Source of the DNA: Ancylostoma caninum
Taxonomy: Eukaryota > Nematoda > Chromadorea > Rhabditida > Ancylostomatidae
Length of the DNA: 64,000 bases
Reading direction: 5' to 3'
Assembly (NCBI GenBank): GCA_037903475.1
Contig: JBAJFG010000309.1
Location: 1,798,001 to 1,862,000, forward strand
Part shown: one piece after another, positions 1 to 12,046 of the stretch
How the letters are laid out: each line of letters begins with the position of its first letter
How positions within the stretch are numbered: position 1 is the first letter of the stretch
Notes under the pieces: generated by a model
Seen by the model: the letters and a program-made list of their open reading frames with translations, nothing else
Told to the model about the DNA's origin: nothing
Databases searched by the model: none
Made by a program: the position numbers and the translations under genes

Positions 1-362
1 GAGTAACAGGTGTTTTCAAGCCACTGGCGCTGAACCATCTTTAGCTCTTGTATTTGACATGGGTCGTATTGATAGTGGTTTACGCCATAGTGACCAGTTA
101 CGTTCTTACAATATGCTGCTTTAGCGTCTTTCGTTGCACACCGCCCTTTAGTGCTGTTGCGAAAGAAATGGTTGCTCATAGTGTTTTTCGTTTCTCATAT
201 TGCGATATTGCTACTTTTTGATAAGACGCCTTCTGCTGGAGCCTTATTTTACTAACCACTTGCGCCCGTTGCGGCTGCGTTACTAGTATTTTAATGTCCG
301 ATTGTGAGACAGTGATAATTTGTTCCGGTTAAGTTCGGCTACTGCTGTCTTATTAACTTCAG

Positions 363-1757
363 CTGAAAAGGCGAAGGGTGGTGATTCAGCGGGTGATGAC
401 AAAGCTACGCAGGTTCTTCCGCAGACGCCTGAGGGGCTTCCTGGTGTTGCGCAACCCGCGAAGTTGGATAAAACACAGCCCACTCCTGGTTCAATAAAGA
501 GAAATATCAAAGTTAGTGTCCAAATTTGCTTTGACTAGTTTTTTTTTGCTCTAAGGCTAAGTTTGTTTCCCATTCAGGCGACAGTACTTACCTTCCGTGC
601 CATTGTTGATCGACCATATGTGGCTCGTGTTCAGTTATTGCTCTGTAACATCTCTGATCGGGCTCTTTATTTTAAGCTGAAGAGCAATGTGGGCAGCAAC
701 GTATCTGTACGTTCTTACTGTTCTTTGAAGGGTAGGGGAAGTAGCAGATGACATACATAAATGAAAATTCAATCATGTTGTGCTAAATGCGCTGCGTTTG
801 TGTTCGCGCCCGCTATTCACCAAAATAATTCTCACTCTTAGTGGAACAGTATTTGCTGATTCTCTACTTTTCTGCAACACTATAGTTCACGCTTTTGAAT
901 ATGCATAACATTTCTCCCGAAATTTCCAATGGAAGTATGGATATTAGGGAAATAGCGCACCTTGACTTTATTTGCATTTCATAATCACTGTTTTTGCTCT
1001 TCCGTATTTTTGACCCCTCCCCTCAAGACACATAAGTATTGTAATCGTCGCATAGGTAATTTTTGCAGGCTCTTCCTGCTGGTAGCGCACAAATTGCTCC
1101 GCATGCTCAAGTTCGTCTTATTTTAACGTGGACGAGGCCACCACAGTACGAACATTGGCGGGATGTACCGCCACCCAAACTGCTTATTGTTACAAGGTTC
1201 TTGGATTCTGCTAACGAAGCTGATTCGTCTCAGACTTCAATTCGCCTCATTGTGAGAACTCCAAAATTTATTATATATCTGTTGGCTGCTGTAAGGAAGT
1301 GTTGTAGTTGAGGTTTTTCTTTCTAGGCTCGTGTAAGTAATACGAAAACTTGCTATGCTTCCAATCCACCTGTGGAGCAATTGCTTTTGGATGCTGTAGG
1401 CAAAACTGAAAATATGGAAGTGTCTTCGTATGTCTTTGGGTCATTTAAAATCATAGACTTAATCTAATTTTTACTGAACTGGAATTTGATCGGTTTCTAA
1501 GAGGTCGTTTGCATTCTAATTTTCTCGCTGAATTTGAATGTTTCAGTGTTATCCATGAGTCAGGATCTCGTACACCGGAGAAATCTCACGAAGCACAGCC
1601 TGCACGAGTTGCTGACACGGGCAGTAGTATTGCCGATTTCCTCAATGGCCTAACTGATCGTGGACTATTAGTCCTCATTCTTATTCTGCTTGCCTTTATG
1701 TATATTATTAGTAGACTGCTAGATAAGAATAAGAAGAAATATGCCGAGAATCAGTGA
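363..1757 (+). CDS. MSP-domain, tail-anchored (VAP-like) protein, 5' end not resolved
   Basis: Five in-frame exons are visible: 363-511, 578-706, 1069-1251, 1327-1427 and 1547-1757, with GT-AG junctions and a TGA stop. An acidic, Pro/Gln-rich N-terminal stretch precedes an MSP-like beta-sandwich (ATVLTFRAIVDRP, then LLLCNISDRALYFKLK and ALPAGSAQIAPHAQVRLILTW). After a Ser-rich linker comes a single C-terminal membrane segment (GLLVLILILLAFMYIISRLL) and a short Lys-rich tail. Proteins of this layout (VAP and related MSP-domain proteins) are ER tail-anchored and bind FFAT-type motifs at membrane contact sites; that role is inferred from architecture. The start codon lies upstream: a further exon around 20-106 is possible (phase fits) but weak. 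The donor after residue SNVS (position 706) was chosen because it keeps the frame; a donor at 732 does not. The MSP assignment is fairly sure, the orthologue is not. Confidence 0.72.
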
Positions 1758-1946
1758 AAGTCGGATGTGGCAATTAAAATGAAGTAATTTGGTTGACGCT
1801 TGTTCTAACTGCGTTGCCATCTCCAACTCTCCAAGCGAATACGCCTTTTTCTGTACTCGTATGTGGTTCAGTGTCACTTATTTCTTGCCTGATTGAGATG
1901 TATTTCCGACGAGAAATCTATCGTTTGTACACGTAAACAAGTGTGG

Positions 1947-1952
1947 AATAAA
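1947..1952 (+). terminator. Polyadenylation signal AATAAA of the VAP-like gene
   Basis: AATAAA lies about 190 bp after the TGA of the VAP-like gene and before the ABCF2 fragment, so it probably ends the upstream transcript. Confidence 0.5.
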
Positions 1953-2130
1953 ATGTGTGAATGATTGTTTTTGTTTATAATTCCTTCTCTTATTCTTATT
2001 TGGATCTCGAAGGATCCTGAGTAGTGAAAAGTTATGCACCCGAACAAGTTCGAAACCCGAGGGTTATTGATTCATATCCAGGCTTTATTTTTTACCTGGT
2101 TTTTCACTGTTATTCATCCTTCATGTTCAG

Positions 2131-2745
2131 CATTTACACGAAGAACTTCCGCTTGAAAAATCGGCGCTGGAATTCATGATGTCGTCGTTCCCGGAAGTAA
2201 AAGAGAAGGAGGACATGCGAAAGATTGTTGGTCGGTACGGCATCACTGGACGTGAGCAGGTACGCTCTCATATTCTGTTCTTTCGTGCTGATTCCTTATA
2301 GGCTATATTTTTGTAGGTGTGTCCAATGAAACAATTGTCGGACGGCCAGCGTTGTCGTGTTTCTTTCGCTTGGCTTGCATGGCAGCAGCCTCATTTGCTT
2401 CTTCTTGACGAGCCTACGAATCATCTTGACATGGAATCCATCGATGCTTTAGCTGAGGCTATTAATTGTTTCCCTGGAGGAATGCTTTTAGTTTCTCACG
2501 ACTTCAGGCTTGTTAGTCAGGCAAGTTGATTTAATTATGTGGATTGTCTTTTTGTTTGCACTCTGTAATGAAAATACATAACGTTCCCATTTTGTACCTT
2601 CTAGGTTGCGGAGGAAGTTTGGGTTTGCGATAATCAGACAATTACGAAGTGGGAGGGTGACATTTTCTCGTACAAGGAACATCTACGACGAGAAATCGAT
2701 CGCGATATCCGGGCCCGAGAGAAGGGACTCACCAAAGAGCGCTAA
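2131..2745 (+). CDS. abcf-2: ABCF2-type ABC protein, C-terminal three exons only
   Basis: Exons 2131-2259, 2317-2520 and 2605-2745 encode 157 codons ending in TAA. They match the C-terminal ATPase domain of the soluble ABCF2 family: the linker [17 protein letters not shown], an LSDGQ signature motif, a Walker B plus D-loop ([12 protein letters not shown]), the switch-histidine region ([12 protein letters not shown]) and the terminal [15 protein letters not shown] segment. ABCF proteins have two ABC domains, no membrane segments and act around ribosomes. The roughly 460 residues that should precede this part are missing: between 1758 and 2130 there is only the upstream gene's 3' UTR and non-coding sequence. 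The intron at 2521 starts with GCAAGT, a GC-AG intron. The piece is either a truncated copy or a displaced 3' end. Family assignment is firm, functional status is doubtful. Confidence 0.85.
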
Positions 2746-3932
2746 TATGGGTTATGTTCTAGAGTGCATGTTCACTCTAAACGATTCGTTCATAACTTGT
2801 TCCTCGTTTTTGTTGCATCTTCTGAGAGTTCTGGTCGCTTTGTTATGATTGTTCTATTTGTTGTTTACTGATCATACGGTCCACAAGTTCCCGAATTCTT
2901 TGCCGGTTTTATTGAACGTTTGGTTGACACAGACACATTTAGTTTCCCCTTATCCAGTTTTTAGATAATTTGCTGGAAAGCAGCTCGTTTGATCATTAAT
3001 GAGGAACTGAGAATGATGGCATCCAAATGAATAAATTCGGATATATTTTTGTGTTTGGCAGTGATTTTCATCTGGAGAATTTCGGTGACATCCGTACTTG
3101 ACTTTGCGATATACTTCATATCGTTCCTGATGGCTGTGGTTGTTATTGTCTGTTTCAAACGCGACGACAGTTGGCTATTTATGCACGCTGCCTACTTTTC
3201 TCTTGACCTTCCCCTGGTTCCTGCGGACTTTCTCGCTGCAACGTCTCTTGGACTATCTTTCCTATTGAAATGGGGTGTGATTAAACGTAACTTATACGGG
3301 TTTGGCTTAAACTGTGGAAGCTAATGTTGTTGTTGTTCTTTGTGAACTGTGTTATGGTTAACAACGATGTCTTTACGGCGATTGTGAGAAAAATTGTGCA
3401 TAGTTGGCAAGCTTTTCTTTCACGAAAAAGTCCGAGCAAAGTATAAGCGCTCTTACTCACCGTAATTCTGCAGCATTCTGAGAACAACAGAGACTACTTT
3501 GATCGGGAGTCTGTTCAACTCATTGCTATTTCGTAATTGAAGGTGTTTATTCGGAATTTCCTTTCTTGTTTTTTTTTTTCAAAATCGTCCACTGCTTACG
3601 CTATTTGGAGGTTGCTCCTTTGTCAAATCTTGCTCCTGCTGGTATATTTGCTTTAATGCGCGTTTTTCCTCCACCTCACTCGTTTTCCTTTCCCACATGT
3701 TTTCCATTTCTACTGCTCTCTTCTGGTCTTCCATGCATATGCCTCACTGCAAATCCTACATTTTAATAAACGCTCAATCTTCAGGGCTTAGTTTTCTCGC
3801 AAGCGCTTGGGTGGAGGTAGCACTGCTTTGGCGAGTCGCTTCTTTATGTGTAAATATGATTAGCTTCGAATTCTTAGAGGAGTGACTGTGGAGAAATTAG
3901 ATCATCCTCGGCGAGTGTCCATACAGTGGACG
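2435..3932 (+). repeat. Tandem duplication, copy 1 (1,498 bp)
   Basis: This stretch recurs at 3942-5439 with an offset of 1,507 bp. I found no difference between the copies where I compared them, and open frames recur at exactly the same offset. The unit begins inside the second exon of the ABCF2 fragment, includes its last exon and stop, and continues through about 1.2 kb of non-coding sequence. The copies are separated by 9 bp (3933-3941). Confidence 0.95.
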
Positions 3933-3941
3933 CGCCATTGA

Positions 3942-4252
3942 AATCCATCGATGCTTTAGCTGAGGCTATTAATTGTTTCCCTGGAGGAATGCTTTTAGTT
4001 TCTCACGACTTCAGGCTTGTTAGTCAGGCAAGTTGATTTAATTATGTGGATTGTCTTTTTGTTTGCACTCTGTAATGAAAATACATAACGTTCCCATTTT
4101 GTACCTTCTAGGTTGCGGAGGAAGTTTGGGTTTGCGATAATCAGACAATTACGAAGTGGGAGGGTGACATTTTCTCGTACAAGGAACATCTACGACGAGA
4201 AATCGATCGCGATATCCGGGCCCGAGAGAAGGGACTCACCAAAGAGCGCTAA
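3942..4252 (+). pseudogene. Duplicated 3' end of the ABCF2 fragment
   Basis: Copy 2 of the duplication carries the last 86 bp of the ABCF2 penultimate exon (3942-4027) and the complete last exon (4112-4252), with the same GCAAGT donor between them. The part encoding the signature motif and Walker B is absent, so this cannot make an ABC domain. It could serve as an alternative terminal exon of the first copy, which would encode the same residues. Confidence 0.85.
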
Positions 4253-5439
4253 TATGGGTTATGTTCTAGAGTGCATGTTCACTCTAAACGATTCGTTCAT
4301 AACTTGTTCCTCGTTTTTGTTGCATCTTCTGAGAGTTCTGGTCGCTTTGTTATGATTGTTCTATTTGTTGTTTACTGATCATACGGTCCACAAGTTCCCG
4401 AATTCTTTGCCGGTTTTATTGAACGTTTGGTTGACACAGACACATTTAGTTTCCCCTTATCCAGTTTTTAGATAATTTGCTGGAAAGCAGCTCGTTTGAT
4501 CATTAATGAGGAACTGAGAATGATGGCATCCAAATGAATAAATTCGGATATATTTTTGTGTTTGGCAGTGATTTTCATCTGGAGAATTTCGGTGACATCC
4601 GTACTTGACTTTGCGATATACTTCATATCGTTCCTGATGGCTGTGGTTGTTATTGTCTGTTTCAAACGCGACGACAGTTGGCTATTTATGCACGCTGCCT
4701 ACTTTTCTCTTGACCTTCCCCTGGTTCCTGCGGACTTTCTCGCTGCAACGTCTCTTGGACTATCTTTCCTATTGAAATGGGGTGTGATTAAACGTAACTT
4801 ATACGGGTTTGGCTTAAACTGTGGAAGCTAATGTTGTTGTTGTTCTTTGTGAACTGTGTTATGGTTAACAACGATGTCTTTACGGCGATTGTGAGAAAAA
4901 TTGTGCATAGTTGGCAAGCTTTTCTTTCACGAAAAAGTCCGAGCAAAGTATAAGCGCTCTTACTCACCGTAATTCTGCAGCATTCTGAGAACAACAGAGA
5001 CTACTTTGATCGGGAGTCTGTTCAACTCATTGCTATTTCGTAATTGAAGGTGTTTATTCGGAATTTCCTTTCTTGTTTTTTTTTTTCAAAATCGTCCACT
5101 GCTTACGCTATTTGGAGGTTGCTCCTTTGTCAAATCTTGCTCCTGCTGGTATATTTGCTTTAATGCGCGTTTTTCCTCCACCTCACTCGTTTTCCTTTCC
5201 CACATGTTTTCCATTTCTACTGCTCTCTTCTGGTCTTCCATGCATATGCCTCACTGCAAATCCTACATTTTAATAAACGCTCAATCTTCAGGGCTTAGTT
5301 TTCTCGCAAGCGCTTGGGTGGAGGTAGCACTGCTTTGGCGAGTCGCTTCTTTATGTGTAAATATGATTAGCTTCGAATTCTTAGAGGAGTGACTGTGGAG
5401 AAATTAGATCATCCTCGGCGAGTGTCCATACAGTGGACG
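3942..5439 (+). repeat. Tandem duplication, copy 2 (1,498 bp)
   Basis: Second copy of 2435-3932. Its right end coincides with the left terminal repeat of the MITE at 5431-5699: the shared sequence ends after CAGTGGACG, and the MITE continues in copy 2 but not in copy 1. Confidence 0.95.
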
Positions 5440-5699
5440 TCAACGGCGGTGGCCCACCCACGGTCTCGAGAAGTACGTCGAGCAACCGCGCCGCGTGCGT
5501 CGCGAACGATGTTTTTGCTGCTGTTATGCTATATATAGCAGGTTTTCTACCCGATTTTTAAGATTTTTGACCAAATCGTGAAGAAAGCGGCTAGGATTGG
5601 CATCCCGGCAGCAGAAGACACTGATCACAGCGCGCGCAGCGCGGTCGCGTTGCGTCCTTCTCAAGGCCGCAGATGGGCCACCACCATTGACGTCCACTG
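5431..5699 (+). mobile_element. TA-flanked MITE with long imperfect terminal inverted repeats
   Basis: The left end (TA, then CAGTGGACGTCAACGGCGGT) is matched in reverse at the right end (CACCATTGACGTCCACTG, then TA). The inverted match continues imperfectly for about 70 bp on each side through GGCCCA and GAGAAG-like blocks. TA on both flanks suggests the Tc1/mariner superfamily; no transposase is present. The interior is GC-rich near the ends and AT-rich in the middle. Confidence 0.75.
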
Positions 5700-5701
5700 T
5701 A

Positions 5702-8700
5702 TGTTGGGTTTTATACATCCTGGGATACTTCCGTTCAACGGGAATGAAACCAGTTCACTTCTCTGATCCCTCTGTTATTCTATAATACCTTATTCTGTGC
5801 TCTTACTTTTCACGTTACACTTTCATCCGCATTTGCTGGTATATTGCAACTGAGTCCCATAAACTGTATACGTGTGCGTTTAATCGAATTATCCCTACAC
5901 GGTGATACGGACTGCATGCTATCGAAACTAGGCAGGCTGCGGGTTGGCTTTACCCATCGACTGAAATTGGTGCACGCCGTATGGTTGCAGTGTATGCTTT
6001 TTGTATAATTCTTTTCGTCCCCGCAATTGTTATTGGCATCTTTTTTTCCCTACCACGTTCTTCTCATAGCTTGTCTTTAGCGATACGATCAAGAAGTTTT
6101 CCATCGCATTACAAACTTGTTTACTGTAAAGGGTCAATCAATTGTGTTGACAGTGGCCCTGAAGGTTCCGCACTCGTATAAGTTTTGACCACAGAAATAC
6201 TGTCCTTGAACCATCACTTCGCGCTCTTATCCCGATGCATCCTATGACCCAAATGACTTAATTTTTATCCTGTTGAATACATTTCTGCTTTTTTTCTTTG
6301 GTGTGCTGGTGAAAGTATTTCTTGAATAACTGTCCACAAGTGATACGCAGTTGCATTGCAGTTTTATCTTGCTTTTTTATGCACGGTTGATGTTGTACTG
6401 GGATATTGTTCTGTATTCGATTGGTTCTCTTGAGTGGTATCATTCTTTCCCTTATTCTGGTTCTTAATCCTCATGCTAGGATTCAGCACTATCCCTCTCA
6501 GGCAGTTTCGGGAACCCGGAAACTTTTTTCTTCGCTGAAATTTCGCTTGAGCGAATTTCGAATTTGGCATCCACTTTCTGATTTTAGCACCAGTTCTATG
6601 GGGACCCAGCGGGCTTAGTGAACAAATAGGAAGAGAAAATGCATTCCGGCAGAAAATGGCAATGGTCTGAGAGCTACATCTATCTGAGCTCCGAGATACC
6701 GTATCCATCGCATCCTTACTGTAAGCTTACAAAAACGGGGGTTACAGTGCAAAGTGAATACAGTGTTCATGTTCAACATCTCAAATAACCTCTGTACAAA
6801 GTTTCACCGAGGAAAAAACGTGAAGTTTCCGGGTTCTCAGTGTGAACAATGCTAATAAATCTTTTCTTCTAGCGTAGTTTCGCTTGATTCAAATTCATTT
6901 CCGAATATTTCCTGATCATATGTGATACGGAACGGAATTCTTCCACCTTCCATCAATCTCTTCATCAAATTAGGGTTTCTAAGATGTACCTTCGAGTGAC
7001 CTGGATTTGTGCAACTTTTTCTTGCACTCTAATTCTTTTAATGGCGTTATGGAAGGGAACAGATGAAAAGTTGCGGGACAATTTGTGCAAGAGAGATACT
7101 ACTATGTTCTAGGATTTAATTAAGGGGTTTCATCTAAATCGGAGGGTCACATCTGAAAATCCGTGAATGAGGGCCACTTGGTTTTGAAATGTGCCCTATA
7201 TAACATGCCTTGTTGAGCAGCCTTACGAATCAAAGCATTTCAGCATATTATTTTTGCTTTTTTGTTATTTTTGTTTTGTTCATTTTTGAATCCACTTTCC
7301 ACTCCAATTTTTGAACTTTGCTCTTGGTTGACCGAAGCTTAAACGTAGAGGAGCCTTGCGTTATTTTTGATCCCGAGGCAGATCCTCGACCTACTCGGCA
7401 TGCTGGTTGGGTTGTCCCGATATTCCGTGCTTAGTGCATGTACGGAACTCGTCCTACCATGCCAAAAATCTCCCACAACTACAGTTCATTCATGACCCAT
7501 CCTCTCCCCCTGATGCCGAGGATCATGACTCTCTGCCAAAAAACCGCTCAAAATATAGGTTTCTGATGAATTTGAGGTCTTTTGTGTACACCAAAATCCC
7601 AGGCTGCTCACGCGTATGAATATGATGTCCAAGATGGGGCTCTGTGTCTAAGCAGGAATAAATGCCAGAAACACTAACGTCTTCACTAATCTTTTCAGGA
7701 ATAGTTGTAGTTCTATGCTCAGATTATAGCTTTACAAAATAAAGGTCGCAAAGAACGTGCTGATAGATACACAGATACTGTCCTACACAAATATTGTGAA
7801 TGATAGGAAATTAAGGAAAACGAGCCGGATCGATTTTCATCTTGGAAACTTTGTTTATGTGTGTGTTCCACGGAGGATGCCTGTAGCTGGTCCACGTTTC
7901 GATTTACCCGTAGCCTTCAGGTTTTTCCTGTCGACGAGTTTTCCCAACAGCCGCTGAAGTACAGATCCTGAGAGCAGAAATAGCGCCACAGTGGTGCTTC
8001 CCATAGTCTACGAACTGTTGAACTGGGCGATATTTGCGAAATGTTGTGGAAGATAGCATTCCTTTTGTATTCTACTCCTTACTGGTTTGGATGTAATGGA
8101 AGGAAACGGCTGAAAATCATCTTTCGCAACTCTGTTCTAACTGGTAATTTTCTGTTACCAGGCTCAAGCGTGGTGTTGGTAAAAAGCGACCCCGAGGCGA
8201 CCCTCCTAGAACATTCAATTTCTTTTTACATTTCCAGTTATTGTAATACATCTTAGCAATTTTTAAAGTACTTAGAAGATACTTTTCGAACTCAATTAAT
8301 TTCTTAAATTAATTTTTCAGTTTTTATTTTTTAATTTAAGATTTTATGAATTAAACAACTGATCAGAACTGTCACATATATGTCCGTCGCACAACCTACA
8401 CACTTTTTATAAGCAATTGTAGTGATCAGAAGTCGCATTCGCGCCCAAACAGCTCCAGGGTTCGATCCCCGCCGGAGACTAATTTTTGTAAGATAGAAAA
8501 ATGCATGTGGAAAAGTCGGACGTCAAATGTCATGTTGGTTGTATGGCATGAATTTAAAAAGGATTGGCATGCGACCTGGGAAAATGGCTTAAGTCGTTCT
8601 GATATCAGGAAGGGTTTACGCTTTCTAATGCATTACTTCTTATTTTGAGAAATTCAATTTCTTAGGGTTAAATTCGGGTGTAAATTGCTTGATAAAAATA

Positions 8701-9067
8701 TGGGAAAAGTGCCATTTTTACCAACGGTTCATCATCGGTTTACCAACTGAATAAAATTCGTCCCAGGTAACGTCGAGAGCTGAAATTTTATACTGAAATA
8801 GAGCTTGATTTCCGCGTTCAGAATCATTTTTGAGGTTTCGTCAGCTCTTATATGTATATACGCTGAGAAAATGCTATGAAAAAAAAACCTAATTATTGGC
8901 AAGTTCAATTGTGTGGTGTTATTCGGAAGCGACTAACTGCACAGTCACTTTGTGTTGGAGAACAGCTTTAGCACATTATGTACAGTAGAAGCAGAGTTGC
9001 TTTTTCCTATGCATAGAGCCGTTTTTTTTTACACCACCTTCTGACTTTGACAGTTATTGAGTGGCAA
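5702..9067. other. Intergenic stretch without a recognised gene
   Basis: About 3.4 kb. Only short frames with no family resemblance are present. Imperfect inverted matches occur around 6511-6530 and 6815-6835 (CCCGGAAACTTTTTT against AAGTTTCCGGG), probably relics of a repeat. A tRNA-like B-box lies at 8452-8470. I see no supportable exon chain. Confidence 0.5.
8425..8485 (+). repeat. tRNA-derived (SINE-like) fragment
   Basis: GGGTTCGATCCCCGCCGG is a textbook TPsiC-arm/B-box sequence, preceded about 40 bp upstream by a loosely A-box-like segment. No complete cloverleaf can be drawn, so this is more likely a tRNA-derived repeat or tRNA relic than a functional tRNA gene. Confidence 0.4.
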
Positions 9068-9256
9068 TACAGTGCGTTTCATAAGTATAGACGCACCCCA
9101 GAAAACACTGGTACACTGTTTGAGTGCCAATCGAATCAGCGTGACCAAAAACCCTTGTTTCCGTCGTTTCACCCGAAGTTATGGAAAAAATAGGTAGATC
9201 CAGCACTTCCCCCTCCTAGGGACCGTTTCATAAGTATAGACGCACTTTCAGAAACC

Positions 9257-9880
9257 GATGATTTCACAGAGAGGACTTGCTTGCAACAGCAGATTTGTAG
9301 CTGATAGGTCTCTGCAATCCCCAAACAACTCAGAAAACATGGATTGGCATAGATTTTCCCATCCCTTCCAGCAAATGGCTATCAAAACGGCTCTTAGTAC
9401 AGGCACCAGCATTTTTCAAATTTGTTGCGCTAGAAGATGTTCGGTTCCGGCCATGAATGTCACCTGGTAGGATGATCCAGGGCTATTCGATGTTGCTAGT
9501 ATTAGAAGGCAGATAGTACCGTCAGTAAGGGCTTCTCAAAATGCTTATTTGTTGAGCGACTGGTATAGGTCACGCCGGTTTTTCGATGGAAAGTGAGGTT
9601 TTTCCTTCCGTGTGCTGCGAGAAAATGTACGAATTGAACACTAAAGGTGCTCTCGTGATTTGAGGAATTCGATTATGTAGAAATGGAGGTAATATCGAGG
9701 ATGTCGCTATGTTAGGAAACGTCTCCAACTTTGACAGCGCCTACTTGCAAAGGTGCTCGTTTTGAGAGAGCCTGGCTCTCCTTGTATGTCATCCCAGCGG
9801 CATGCATTCATTATAACACAGTCCAAATAAAGCTTTTCTCGTCCTGTGAAATCGTTTAAACATAGCACCGGCTTTCAAAA
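9257..9880 (-). pseudogene. Decayed Tc1-type transposase
   Basis: On the minus strand near 9830-9870 the translation FTGREKLYLD followed by a CRWDDIQGE segment resembles the Tc1 transposase block around the first catalytic Asp (usually F(S/T)DEKKFxLDGPD, then Y/F-W-DL). Frames are broken by stops and the expected Asp is replaced by Gly. Together with the length of the element around it, this supports a dead transposase rather than a host gene. Confidence 0.5.
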
Positions 9881-10202
9881 GATCGAATACAACCAACTCG
9901 TTTTTTCGACATGGCGATCACCACGCTCCTTCCGGGAAAACAAAGCTGTGAAGCTTTTTGGAACGGAATAACCCCAGGTATTAGACGAAAACAACGATGT
10001 GCAATGGTGATGCAGCGGTTAAATGCCTTTTTAACCTCTGCACTGCATGAAGGAGCTGACGCAACGGCTCAAACACCATTAATGCACATCATGTGCTTTG
10101 AGTTCAGGCAGGGTATGCGACGATGTCTTTGACGCAATGTCTTCTTTTGCATACCAAAATTCTTCGTTCGATTATTGGACTCAATATCTTATACATATTT
10201 GC

Positions 10203-12046
10203 CACTGGCGGACGCAGAAAGTGGGCGGGAGGGGGGGCGTGGGAAGAAAAGTGGGGTCTCCGCCGTTTTGGGGACCCAGACGGAAAATAAAATTAATAAT
10301 AATATTAATTATAATAATAAACAATAAATAAAAAATATATTAAAAATAATAATAAAAATAAACAATCCTCTTATATAAATCATGGTAGTGCAACAAAATT
10401 TTCTAGAGCGCAGACGTAGGGGGACTAGCACGTGATCGCATGCGCTCCCGTGAGACTCAGTTATAGACTGTGCCTCGCGAGGATGCGAAGCTGATGGGGC
10501 ATTCGGCCGATGTTTCGTCATAGGTGCATAGACGTAGTGGGAGTCGGGTGCATTCGGGATTTCGCGGCGGGACCAGCGGCTAGCGGTCTCGAGCCCTCCA
10601 GGCGAGACAGTGTTTACAACGATTTGACGATGCGTAGCAGCAATGTACGGAGCAGAGTCGCCCGTCTGCTGGAGCTTTGTTGTTGACTTCACTCAACTTT
10701 GGAACAGTGGAGGATAACCACTTCGAAAAGAAGTGTGCATACCGTGGAGAATGTATCGAAGGATTCACTCGGTGTCCTCACTTGGGATATGCTCCTTGCG
10801 CACCTCTCTTTGAGGTCCCTTGGGGATTATGCAGCTTGAGGATCCGTCTGTTTTTAAGAAGTACAATCAAATACACAGGATGAAGAACGCGTCATCATAA
10901 GCTGTTGTGACATTTTCTGAAACCAGTTGTGCAACGATGTGTGCAGTTGATCAAACTTTCTAAATATTTCCTAACTTTGTTCCATCACTTTCGAGATTTG
11001 CAAAGAGTGCGGCTGCAGTGATGACGGACAGATGAGCCGGGGCCCGTAGTCCAGAAAAACATGATAGGTGTCCACCGATCGAGAAAGAGTCCGCCGTGGC
11101 CCAATAGTGGGAAACGGCAGGTTACGGGTCCATCGATGGAGAAAGGGTCCGCCGTGGGCCCAGTAGTGGGGTAAACGCCAGGATACGGGTCCATCGATGG
11201 AGATTGGGTCTGCAGGGGCCCATTAATGGGGAAGTGCCTGGCAGCGAGTCCACGAATGGGGATTGGGTCTGCTCTGGCCCAATACTGGAGAAAGCGCCAG
11301 GATACGGGTCCACGGATGGATATTGGGTCCGCAAAAACCGATTAGTGGGGAAAGCGCGGGTACGAGTCCCACTGGATTGGGTCTGCGCTGGCCCAGTAGT
11401 GGGAAGAACGCCAGGATACAGATCCACAAATGGAGGATGGGTCTGCCTTGGCTCAACAGTGGGATAAGCGCCAGGATACAAGGTGCACTGATGGAGAATG
11501 GATCCGCCGTGGCCCAATAGTGGGGAATGCAAGACGCACGTCTGGAGTAGGGCCACGCTACGCGTTCATTCGTTTCTCAGTCGACCATCTCTTCTTCCTC
11601 TCTGTTAGGTGTTCATAACGGGTCCATAGGCATATAAGAAATGTGACAGAAAAGAGTAGGTAGTATCATTGCATCGGAGATTAGCTTTACATGTAGATGC
11701 GTGATTAAGAATTTGCAGGCAAGGGTAGAATCGCGAGAAGACTCGAAGCCCGATGTTGGCGAGGTGGCCAGACCCGTAGATTATACGCAACTCATAAGGA
11801 GAATTCCGTATTTGAGCCGAGCTAATGATTATTTCTGCTTTACTGCTGATTTTCTAAGCATTTCACACGCGTGAAGCTTTTGCACATACCTCAAGTAGCT
11901 GCCCCACCCCACTTTCTAGCGTCCCGAAGGGGCGCTAGTTAAAAATAAACTAACACAAGATTTTTATTTGTATTGTAAAGTAATTTCGAAAATTTGGCGA
12001 CCCATTCTCGGGGGGGGGGCCCCCCCCCCCCCTGCGTCCGCCACTG
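10203..12046. mobile_element. Non-autonomous hAT element with 8-bp target duplication
   Basis: The left end CACTGGCGGACGCAG and the right end CTGCGTCCGCCACTG are 15-bp inverted repeats with one mismatch, of the CAGTGGCGGA type usual for hAT elements. The flanks are an exact 8-bp duplication, ATATTTGC (10195-10202 and 12047-12054), the target-site size of hAT transposition. It is inserted into the Tc1-like element at 9070-12469. No transposase frame is visible in its 1,844 bp. It contains an AT-rich block (10285-10365), a minisatellite (11040-11560) and a G10/C13 run just inside the right end. Confidence 0.85.
11040..11560 (+). repeat. Minisatellite, about nine units of 54-61 bp
   Basis: Units open with GGCCCARTAGTGGG and run through CGCCAGGATACGGGTCCA, a GGATGGAGATTGGGTC-like block and a short CCGCCGT or CTGC tail. 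Units differ by substitutions and small indels, so the array is old. Frames stay open on both strands only because units are often multiples of three; they are not genes. Confidence 0.85.

Noticed and set aside
3148..3175. CTGTTTCA, the core of the C. elegans piRNA upstream motif
   Set aside because: A single 8-mer match (plus its duplicate 1,507 bp on) without the A/T-rich context or clustering expected of 21U-RNA loci.
5524..5718. Minus-strand frame of 64 codons
   Set aside because: It lies entirely within the MITE at 5431-5699.
11122..11618. Overlapping open frames of 60-144 codons on both strands
   Set aside because: They follow the roughly 59-bp minisatellite in several frames at once, so the openness comes from the repeat and not from coding.
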